DNA from: Anaerolineaceae bacterium UBA5224
Lineage (GTDB): Bacteria; Chloroflexota; Anaerolineae; Anaerolineales; Anaerolineaceae
DNA length: 13,061 nt
Reading direction: 5' to 3'
Assembly (NCBI GenBank): GCA_002409365.1
Contig: DHUW01000056.1
Span: 1 to 13,061, forward strand
The position numbers and the translations under genes were made by a program. Below, piece after piece: positions 6,245 to 12,241 of the stretch; positions within the stretch are counted from its first letter, which is position 1; each line of letters begins with the position of its first letter. The notes under the pieces are model-generated. The model was not told where the DNA came from. It did no database searches and saw only the letters and a program-made list of their open reading frames with translations.

Positions 6245-7366
6245 ATGGATTTCACCCAATTACTACAAGACCTCAGCAAAGGCTTTGATGCCTTTACCTG
6301 GGGAAATGCTCTTATGATCCTGGTCGGACTGGTGTTGATCTACCTGGCGATCTGGAAGGAATACGAACCTGTATTGCTTCTGCCGATCGGTTTCGGTTGT
6401 TTGCTGGCAAACCTGGGCATGTCAAACGAAGTCGGCTTTATGAAGGTCATTTTTGATGCTGGTATTAAAACTGAGCTATTCCCACTGCTGATTTTTATCG
6501 GTGTGGGTGCCATGATCGACTTCAGCCCGCTGCTTTCGCAACCCAGCCTGGTATTGTTGGGGGCTGCCGGGCAATTCGGGATTTACTTCACGCTGCTCCT
6601 GGCGATCGTGTTAGGTTTCCCGCTCAACGAAGCAGCTGCAATCGGCAGCATTGGTGCTATTGATGGACCAACCGCCATTTTTGTGGGTGAAAAACTCGCA
6701 CCAAACCTGCTTGCTCCAATCGCCGTGGCGGCTTACTCTTACATGAGCCTGATCCCGATCATCCAGCCGCCGATCATGAGGTTGATGACAACCCGCAAAG
6801 AGCGCTTGATCCGCATGGAGTACTCCCCCAAACCGGTATCGCGTCTGACCCTGGTACTCTTCCCGATCCTGGTTACTGTTCTGGTAGCATTGGTCGCACC
6901 CGATGCTGCACCTCTGATGGCCGCCCTGATGCTTGGCACGTTGCTGCGTGAAGCATTGGTAGTTGATCGATTGAGCAAGATGGCTCAAAATGAACTGATC
7001 AATATCGCCACCCTCTTCCTGGGGTTGTCAATTGGTTCAACCATGACCGCTCAAAGCTTCCTGAACCTGAACACGATCATGATTTTGTTATTGGGTTTGC
7101 TGGCTTTCGTTATAGATACCATCGCTGGACTGCTTTTTGGCAAGCTAATGGCTGTGATCACGAAGGGCAAGGTCAACCCGCTGATCGGTGCTTGCGGAAT
7201 TTCCGCCTTCCCAATGGCTGGGCGACTCTCTGCCAAAATGGCATTGGAAGAAGATCCCACCAATTTTATTCTCATGCATGCCATGGGTTCCAACACCGCT
7301 GGTCAGCTGGGCAGCGTTATTGCTGGCGGCGTTCTGTTGGCATTGGTGATGGGCGTCGGCGGATAA
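6245..7366 (+). CDS. mmdB: Na+-translocating decarboxylase beta subunit
   Basis: Polytopic membrane protein (373 aa, typical for OadB/MmdB/GcdB) that decarboxylates carboxybiotin and exports Na+. The residues that were tied to Na+ transport in Klebsiella OadB are all present and correctly spaced: D140 in GAIDGPTAIF (OadB D203), Y166 in YSYM (Y229), N311 and G315 in NPLIGACGIS (N373, G377), S320 (S382) and R327 (R389). Other family segments are LIFIGVGAMIDFSPLL, PIIQPPIMRLMTT and HAMGSNTAGQLGSVIAGG. The ribosome-binding site AGGAGG (6233-6238) overlaps the mmdC stop and lies 6 nt before the ATG. It is the last gene of the operon, followed by a strong terminator. Oxaloacetate or glutaconyl-CoA pumps share this subunit; substrate choice is set by the alpha subunit. 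Confidence 0.95.
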   Translation: MDFTQLLQDLSKGFDAFTWGNALMILVGLVLIYLAIWKEYEPVLLLPIGFGCLLANLGMSNEVGFMKVIFDAGIKTELFPLLIFIGVGAMIDFSPLLSQPSLVLLGAAGQFGIYFTLLLAIVLGFPLNEAAAIGSIGAIDGPTAIFVGEKLAPNLLAPIAVAAYSYMSLIPIIQPPIMRLMTTRKERLIRMEYSPKPVSRLTLVLFPILVTVLVALVAPDAAPLMAALMLGTLLREALVVDRLSKMAQNELINIATLFLGLSIGSTMTAQSFLNLNTIMILLLGLLAFVIDTIAGLLFGKLMAVITKGKVNPLIGACGISAFPMAGRLSAKMALEEDPTNFILMHAMGSNTAGQLGSVIAGGVLLALVMGVGG

Positions 7367-7388
7367 GGTTTTTTATCTAGCTCATTTT

Positions 7389-7418
7389 AAAAACGCCTGC
7401 ATATGCAGGCGTTTTTTT
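7389..7418 (+). terminator. Bidirectional intrinsic terminator
   Basis: AAAAACGCCTGC (7389-7400) pairs with GCAGGCGTTTTT (7405-7416) around a 4-nt ATAT loop, followed by a run of seven T (7412-7418). On the opposite strand the stem is followed by TTTTTAAAAT, so it can also stop minus-strand transcription of the ABC transporter operon, whose last stop codon is 105 bp away. It separates the two convergent operons. Confidence 0.93.
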
Positions 7419-7466
7419 ATTGTACGACCTCGGTCTTTTGTAGGGCGACCTGCCATGGTTGCCCAG

Positions 7467-7496
7467 ATTTGGGGTGGTTTTAGAACCCGCCCAAAT
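7467..7496. other. Imperfect inverted repeat after the permease gene
   Basis: ATTTGGG (7467-7473) pairs with CCCAAAT (7490-7496), and GGTT (7476-7479) with AACC (7484-7487), separated by a 2x2 internal loop. It is 27 bp beyond the permease stop codon on the minus strand and has no T-run, so it is more likely a 3'-end structure than a terminator. The rest of the spacer 7419-7522 shows nothing I can name. Confidence 0.35.
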
Positions 7497-7522
7497 GGAG
7501 AGTTCATCTCCCTCCTGTTGTT

Positions 7523-8749
7523 TTACTCGTATCTCAAAGCTTCTACTGGCTGGAGGTCGGCAGCCTTACGTGCTGGGTACCAGCCGAAAAAGACACCAAC
7601 CAGTGTGGAGAAAACGGTTGCCAGCAGCACCACTTCAAATTGGACGATTGGAACGAGCGGCGTGCCAGTGTTTCGGGCAATCACTCCGACTATCGCAGAC
7701 AAAACCCAGCCTAAACCAATCCCGAATAATCCCCCAATCAGGCTGAGCAGGGCTGATTCTGTAAGGAACTGGAGCATGATATCGCCTTTGCGAGCTCCTA
7801 AAGCTTTTCGCAGTCCGATTTCGTTGGTGCGTTCGGTGACTGTCACCAGCATAATGTTCATGATCCCGATCCCACCCACGAGTAAAGAGATACCGGCAAT
7901 TCCAGCCAGGAAAATGGTGAGAATGTTGGTGATCTGGTTGGCTATATCGAGAATATCTTCCTGGTTCGTCAGGGTAAAATCGTTCACCTGCCGGGGAGTC
8001 AGCCGATGAGTCTCCCGCAATACTTGCTGGGCTTCACTGATCGCCAGGTCGATCGATTGCGAATCCTGTGCCTGGATAATGATGTATTGGACCTCATCAG
8101 AAACAGCCCGACGGGTCACTCGTAATTGCATGGTGGTGATCGGTAGATATGCCAGCAAGTCCGGGTTGCTGAACTGATTGCCACCCTGGGCTTCGGCAAC
8201 CCCGACCACACGGTAAGGGAAGTTGTTGATGCGCACCGTACTGCCCACCACTCCACTGCTGCGACCATAGAGTTCTTCCGCCAGGTCTGGTCCGATCACG
8301 ACCACGGAAGCCCGCGTATCAACATCCGCTGCGGTAATGAAGTCTCCTTCAGCCAGTTCCAGACCCGTGATCTGGGTATATTCAGGATAGCTCCCAAAAA
8401 CCGTGGTTTGAACGCTGTTATCGCCTGATGAAAAAGAACTTTGACCCATCATCACTGGTGTAACACGCAAAATATGCGGTGCGCGGACTCGGTTGGAGAG
8501 CGCATTTACATCGGTAAGTGTGAGCGGTTTCGGGTTGGTGACCTCGCCATCTCCGCCAGGCATGACATAAACCGAATTCGTACCGATCGATTCGATCTGA
8601 CCGATAATGCTTTGTGATGCTCCTGCGCCGATGGACAAAATACCAATCACTGCTCCAACACCGATTACGATACCTAACACAGTCAGGAAAGAGCGCATCT
8701 TATTGGAAAAAATGCTTGTCAGGGCTTCTTTGATCACGCGAATGTACAT
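7523..8749 (-). CDS. MacB/FtsX-type ABC transporter permease
   Basis: Membrane subunit of a type VII (MacB-fold) ABC transporter. The 408-residue protein has the standard layout: one N-terminal membrane helix (about 20-43, after KMRSFLTVLGIVIGV), a large extracytoplasmic MacB-type periplasmic-core domain (about 45-270), and three C-terminal helices (about 275-300, 328-355, 372-390). The cytoplasmic coupling segment RTNEIGLRKALGARKGDI (307-324) and the C-terminal YPARKAADLQPVEALRYE are characteristic. There is no fused ATPase domain; that subunit is encoded separately just upstream. The ATG shares one base with the ATPase stop (TGATG), with GGGGAG about 8 nt before. Such systems transmit force across the membrane and may export peptides, lipids or drugs; the substrate here is unknown. 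Confidence 0.93.
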   Translation of the reverse strand: MYIRVIKEALTSIFSNKMRSFLTVLGIVIGVGAVIGILSIGAGASQSIIGQIESIGTNSVYVMPGGDGEVTNPKPLTLTDVNALSNRVRAPHILRVTPVMMGQSSFSSGDNSVQTTVFGSYPEYTQITGLELAEGDFITAADVDTRASVVVIGPDLAEELYGRSSGVVGSTVRINNFPYRVVGVAEAQGGNQFSNPDLLAYLPITTMQLRVTRRAVSDEVQYIIIQAQDSQSIDLAISEAQQVLRETHRLTPRQVNDFTLTNQEDILDIANQITNILTIFLAGIAGISLLVGGIGIMNIMLVTVTERTNEIGLRKALGARKGDIMLQFLTESALLSLIGGLFGIGLGWVLSAIVGVIARNTGTPLVPIVQFEVVLLATVFSTLVGVFFGWYPARKAADLQPVEALRYE

Positions 8750-9450
8750 CAGATCTGCTCCCCGTCAATAATTTTTCCATCGAAGAGCCTTATCGTGCGC
8801 TGCGCTTGGTCGGCAACTCGTTTGTCGTGGGTCACAATCACGATGGTGGTGGCTTTCTCGCGGTTCAACTTCAGCAATAAGTCCATTACTTCCTGACCCG
8901 AAACTGAATCCAGGTTGCCGGTGGGTTCATCGGCAAGGATGATGGCAGGGTGGTTGATCAGGGCTCGGGCGATCGCCACGCGCTGCTGCTGACCGCCAGA
9001 AAGTTCGTTGGGCTGATGACGCAGGCGGTCCCCCAAACCTACCAACTGGAGCATTTCTGTCGCTCGCTCGGTCATACTGGAAGAGTCATCACTATAACGC
9101 AATGGCAACTCCACGTTCTCAACCGCTGTTGCGCGAGCGAGTAGGTTGTATTTCTGAAAGATAAATCCAATTTTCCGGTTTCGCACGATGGCAAGTTGGT
9201 CATCGTCCAGGTTGGAAACCAGGAGACCATCCAGATAGTAATCACCGCTAGTGGGAGTATCGAGACAGCCGATCATATTCATCAAGGTCGACTTACCCGA
9301 GCCACTGGGTCCCATAATGGCGACCATCTCACCGGGATAGATATCGAGGCTGACACCACGCAGCGCATGGACATCGTTATTTCCGCCAAGATAAAAAACC
9401 TTGGTAAGATCACGGATCTGGATAACAGGAGCAGATGCAATCTCACTCAT
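8749..9450 (-). CDS. ABC transporter ATPase, MacB/LolD-like
   Basis: Cytoplasmic ATPase driving the adjacent permease. Its 233 residues contain all the motifs: Walker A GPSGSGKST (47-55), Q-loop glutamine at 99 in FQKYNLL, signature LSGGQQQ (150-156), Walker B ILADE (171-175), D-loop GNLDS, and the H-loop histidine at 198 in VTHD. The FQKYNLLARATAVENVELPL stretch is typical of the LolD/MacB subfamily. A TTG codon immediately precedes the ATG; the ATG at 9450 is chosen because AAGGA lies 7 nt before it and it overlaps the fusion-protein stop by one base (TGATG). This tight packing implies translational coupling and equal synthesis with its neighbours. Confidence 0.95.
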   Translation of the reverse strand: MSEIASAPVIQIRDLTKVFYLGGNNDVHALRGVSLDIYPGEMVAIMGPSGSGKSTLMNMIGCLDTPTSGDYYLDGLLVSNLDDDQLAIVRNRKIGFIFQKYNLLARATAVENVELPLRYSDDSSSMTERATEMLQLVGLGDRLRHQPNELSGGQQQRVAIARALINHPAIILADEPTGNLDSVSGQEVMDLLLKLNREKATTIVIVTHDKRVADQAQRTIRLFDGKIIDGEQI

Positions 9451-10835
9451 CAAGGCATCCTTGAACCGCGACCCATTCCGAAGTTCGAGATAATGTCGAT
9501 CGGTGGGTTGATCACGATCAGCTCTCCTTCAGCGATCTTCGCGTCGAGAACTTCGATCAGTTGGTTCGAATAAGCTCCTACGGTGACCTGCACCATTTCT
9601 GGGTTGCTATTCCGTAGAACGTAAACGTAGTCAACACCATTTCGGGAGAAAATCGAATCTGAAGGAATTACCAGCGTGTCAGGTTTCTCGGCAGTCAGGA
9701 TGCTCACAGCCGCTGTCATACCAGGCTTGATCTTTTCCAGTTGGTCCTGTAATTTGACGGTGACAATGTAATTGACCACTCCAGTACTGCGATCAGCGCT
9801 CTCAGAAATATCTGAAACCACACCCGAAAATTCCTCTTCAAAATAAGCATCAAAGTAAAGCGTCACAGCTTGGTCAATTTGGATCGTCGGGATGTCGACC
9901 TCGGAAATGGGTACTTCGACGAACATATCGCTTAGATCTGCCACCTCGCCGGCAACGGAGCCTGGCATCACCTTATCTCCGGCTTCCTGGTGGAGGCTGA
10001 GAAGAGTGCCATCAAAAGGTGCCTTGATATATTGGCTCTCGAGCTGTTTTTCTGCCAGGCTGAGCTGCAGCTGCAGTTTTTCAACTTCCACAGGGTCGGG
10101 ACCGAATTGGATTTTTTCCAAATCCTGCTGCCAGGACGCTTCATTTTCTTTCTGCAAGTCCAGCTGGCTCTGCAGGGCGCTGATCCGCTGTGCGATCACA
10201 TCGGGGTCGCAGTAGTCTAAAGCAGCTTTGGCAGCCTGCACGCGAAGCCAACCTGTATCTGTTGGCCAATTTTGGTAGGCTTCCAGGGCATTTTCATAAT
10301 CGGTGCGCAGGTTATCCGTGCGCCAGGTTTCGCATTCGCGCGATTCAAGGTTGAGTAGTTGCGTTTCAAGGTCTGTAATCGCTGACTTTGCTGTTTCGAT
10401 GTTGGTGTTGAGGGTGGCGCGCTGCACGAGGATGTTGGCATCAAGTTGGTCAAGTGCCTGGGTGGCGGTGACCTTGTTCAAGGAAGCCTGGATGATCTCC
10501 GCGGGAAGATCGTTTTCATCCAACCTGAGCAAAACCTGGTCCTTCTCAACCAAATCGCCTTCTTTGACCTCAACAGGCGCAATTGTTCCACTGGTCTGCC
10601 ATGTCAGAACGATAGATTGACGCGGACGGACGTTTCCAGTACCGCTGATGGTGGTTTGCAGGGTATCGCGGACAAGCGGTGTGGTCTGTAGGTCGGCAAT
10701 TGCAGCTTCGCGGGCTTGCTGCTGGCGATAAGCATTGACCAGAAAGACCACGCCGGCAATAAACAAGATGATCAAAATTGTCAGCCACCAGCCAGATCTT
10801 TTCTTCTTTTTCTCAGGTATAGATTCTGTTGTCAT
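9450..10835 (-). CDS. HlyD/MacA-type membrane fusion protein
   Basis: Extracytoplasmic adaptor of the ABC set, 461 aa. A Lys-rich cytoplasmic start (KKKKR) is followed by one membrane anchor (about 16-33). Next come a first half of a lipoyl-like domain (SGTIAPVEVKEGDLVEKDQ, about 82-100), a long helical hairpin (about 111-270), the second lipoyl half (IKAPFDGTLLSL), a beta-barrel region (about 305-390) and a C-terminal domain ending in a short GRGSR tail. An upstream in-frame ATG at 10850 has no ribosome site; the ATG at 10835 is preferred because GGAG lies 5 nt before it. Two cysteines in the hairpin (C168 and C209) could be disulfide-linked. No outer-membrane channel gene is near, which fits a cell without a TolC-type outer membrane or a system acting at one membrane. 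Confidence 0.93.
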   Translation of the reverse strand: MTTESIPEKKKKRSGWWLTILIILFIAGVVFLVNAYRQQQAREAAIADLQTTPLVRDTLQTTISGTGNVRPRQSIVLTWQTSGTIAPVEVKEGDLVEKDQVLLRLDENDLPAEIIQASLNKVTATQALDQLDANILVQRATLNTNIETAKSAITDLETQLLNLESRECETWRTDNLRTDYENALEAYQNWPTDTGWLRVQAAKAALDYCDPDVIAQRISALQSQLDLQKENEASWQQDLEKIQFGPDPVEVEKLQLQLSLAEKQLESQYIKAPFDGTLLSLHQEAGDKVMPGSVAGEVADLSDMFVEVPISEVDIPTIQIDQAVTLYFDAYFEEEFSGVVSDISESADRSTGVVNYIVTVKLQDQLEKIKPGMTAAVSILTAEKPDTLVIPSDSIFSRNGVDYVYVLRNSNPEMVQVTVGAYSNQLIEVLDAKIAEGELIVINPPIDIISNFGMGRGSRMP

Positions 10836-10853
10836 AAATTCTCCATTCATTCG

Positions 10854-10877
10854 ATCAGCTAATGATAATTGGCTGAT
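10854..10877. promoter_or_regulatory. Dyad upstream of the ABC operon, candidate operator
   Basis: ATCAGCTAAT (10854-10863) and ATTGGCTGAT (10868-10877) form a 10-bp inverted repeat with one non-Watson-Crick position and a 4-bp GATA spacer, 18 bp upstream of the preferred fusion-protein start. The minus strand just upstream has a possible but poor promoter (TTGTCG, then TATATC after 16 bp) that the dyad would overlap. This suggests a repressor site or a leader hairpin, giving the three transporter genes control separate from the hydrolase gene 71 bp upstream. Confidence 0.4.
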
Positions 10878-10906
10878 ATAAGAGTTGTATAAACCCCGAC
10901 AAAACT

Positions 10907-11446
10907 TTAGCGGATGATCTTCGAGATCGCTTTAAAAGATGGGTGGTGGGCATTACGCAAGAGGGCAAAGAGCACCATCTCGACGCTGGACAAATGCACC
11001 CCTTCTGCTCTCAGCTCAGTCAACGCTATTTCTTTACTGGCTGAAACACGGGAGGAAACAGCGTCAGCGATCATCCAGACTTCAAAACCGTTTGCCTGCA
11101 GGTCAATTGCACTCTGATAGAGGCAAATATGGCTCTCAAAACCACACAATATGGCTTGTTTTTTGCCAGATTTCAAAAGGGCGCTTCTGAGATCGTGATC
11201 TGCCCAGATACTGAAGGAAATTCGGGGATATTCGTAATTTTCGGGCAAAAGCGCTCGAATTGGTTCGGTAGTGTGCCCGATTTTGTCAGGCGCCTGGGCA
11301 GTCAGGAAAATGGGCAGATCCAGCTCCAGGCTGCCCTGGACAAGTTTGCGCACATTTTCATTTGCGAGCTCAGAATCTGCAACTACTTTTGCCAAATTGC
11401 CTTGAACATCAATGACCACAAGAAAACAGTTATTACTATCAAGCAC
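10907..11446 (-). CDS. Isochorismatase-family cysteine hydrolase
   Basis: Cytosolic alpha/beta hydrolase of the isochorismatase-like fold, 179 aa, the usual length for stand-alone YcaC-like members. The nucleophile-activating Asp is D13 in FLVVIDVQ, and the nucleophilic Cys is C108 in CGFESHICLYQSAIDL. The position where the family normally has its catalytic Lys, three residues before an FS pair, appears to be Arg (R75 in PRISFS). GTG at 11446 is chosen as start because GGAGG lies 5 nt before it and the core begins at once. The frame extends upstream to 11638, but that part overlaps the divergent gene and has no domain. Members act on isochorismate, nicotinamide, N-carbamoyl compounds and others; the substrate here cannot be read from sequence. 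It may be transcribed into the ABC operon 71 bp downstream. Confidence 0.85.
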   Translation of the reverse strand: MLDSNNCFLVVIDVQGNLAKVVADSELANENVRKLVQGSLELDLPIFLTAQAPDKIGHTTEPIRALLPENYEYPRISFSIWADHDLRSALLKSGKKQAILCGFESHICLYQSAIDLQANGFEVWMIADAVSSRVSASKEIALTELRAEGVHLSSVEMVLFALLRNAHHPSFKAISKIIR

Positions 11447-11470
11447 ATTTACCTCCACTTTACCATACCC

Positions 11471-11478
11471 ATTATAAT
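11471..11478. promoter_or_regulatory. Symmetric -10 element of a divergent promoter
   Basis: ATTATAAT is its own reverse complement, so it supplies TATAAT to both strands: plus 11473-11478 for the DUF624-like gene and minus 11476-11471 for the hydrolase gene. Both ribosome sites are close (plus AAGGTG at 11487-11492, minus GGAGG at about 11452-11456), so the leaders would be only 10-20 nt. The -35 match is weak in both directions (TTTACC at 11448-11453 with a 19-bp spacer for the plus strand). Confidence 0.6.
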
Positions 11479-11495
11479 TTGTAGCTAAGGTGAAT

Positions 11496-12098
11496 ATGAG
11501 ACCAGGACAAGCTTTCGACGTGATTGTAGATGCAGTCAAATTATGGTGGAACGATTGGGGCAACCAGGTAGTGGTATCGCTGGTGGCGATTTTGGCGAGT
11601 CTGACCATTGTTTTACTGCCAGCCGCTTTGTTTGGCATTTACCAGGAAGCACTCGACCTTACCCACCGTCAGCGCAGCGGATTGCTCGGTTTTTGGAGTG
11701 GGTTTAAGAAGTACCTCACAAAAAGTTTAGGTTGGGGATTGATCAACCTGATCGTGTTGTTAGTGCTCGGTACCAACGTCTGGTTTTATTACAACTCCCA
11801 GCTGGTTTCCGCTCCCATTCTGACGGTTATAACCATCATCATGGGTGTGCTTTGGATCATCTGGCAATTTTTCAGCCTTTCCTGCTACTTCCTGCAGGAA
11901 AAACAGACGTTTAAACTGGCTTGGAAGAATGGCTTCGTGGTTATTCTAAAGCAGCCGCTTTATGCGTTGATCATTTCACTGGTAATGCTGGCGCTGCTGG
12001 TATTGACGTTTTATTTATATATCCCGCTGGTTTTAGCCAGTATCCCACTGATCGCCATCCTCGGACTCAGGGCAGTTCAGGCAACGATCCAGTCGTAA
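11496..12098 (+). CDS. DUF624/YesL-like integral membrane protein
   Basis: A 200-residue polytopic membrane protein with about five hydrophobic segments (roughly 25-47, 75-97, 105-130, 146-166 and 170-190). LPAALFGIYQEALDL (40-54), followed by a short basic loop and GFWSGFKKYLTKSLGWG, resembles the PAxxALY ... F...FK pattern of DUF624 proteins, which often neighbour carbohydrate ABC transporters and have no established function. A GTG at 11490 is in frame, but the ATG at 11496 fits better with AAGGTG just before it. It ends in a TAA followed at once by a hairpin. Homology is moderate; a generic small membrane protein is the alternative. Confidence 0.75.
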   Translation: MRPGQAFDVIVDAVKLWWNDWGNQVVVSLVAILASLTIVLLPAALFGIYQEALDLTHRQRSGLLGFWSGFKKYLTKSLGWGLINLIVLLVLGTNVWFYYNSQLVSAPILTVITIIMGVLWIIWQFFSLSCYFLQEKQTFKLAWKNGFVVILKQPLYALIISLVMLALLVLTFYLYIPLVLASIPLIAILGLRAVQATIQS

Positions 12099-12118
12099 GG
12101 AGACCTCTGACGGTCTCC
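12099..12118 (+). terminator. Hairpin directly after the DUF624-like gene
   Basis: GGAGACC (12099-12105) pairs with GGTCTCC (12112-12118) around a 6-nt loop, beginning immediately after the stop codon. There is no T-run after it, so termination would be weak or factor-dependent. The remaining spacer to 12241 includes the promoter of the next gene and nothing else recognised. Confidence 0.4.
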
Positions 12119-12196
12119 CGTCAAACCGGAAGGGTTACAAACACTCCCGTAGATGGGATTATTCAGCTCTACTCCAGTTCCGCACTTTCCAAGCTC

Positions 12197-12205
12197 TGCT
12201 ATACT
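12197..12205 (+). promoter_or_regulatory. Extended -10 promoter of the zinc-ribbon gene
   Basis: TGCTATACT contains TATACT (12200-12205) with a TGN extension at 12197-12199. The -35 is poor (TTCCGC at 12178-12183, 16-bp spacer), which extended -10 promoters tolerate. The predicted start near 12212 gives a leader of about 30 nt to the ATG at 12242. Confidence 0.5.
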
Positions 12206-12241
12206 TAAACAATTGCTGAACTAGCTTTTGGAGTTGAAAAA

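Noticed and set aside
2379..10877. Similar ATCAGC/GCTGAT arms in the pnp leader (2379-2409) and ahead of the transporter genes (10854-10877) as one shared operator
   Set aside because: The shared part is only six bases per arm, and the spacers differ (19 bp versus 12 bp between these cores), so chance is adequate.
11447..11638. Upstream extension of the hydrolase to 11638
   Set aside because: The extension overlaps the divergent membrane-protein gene and its promoter, adds no domain, and the GTG at 11446 has a GGAGG ribosome site.
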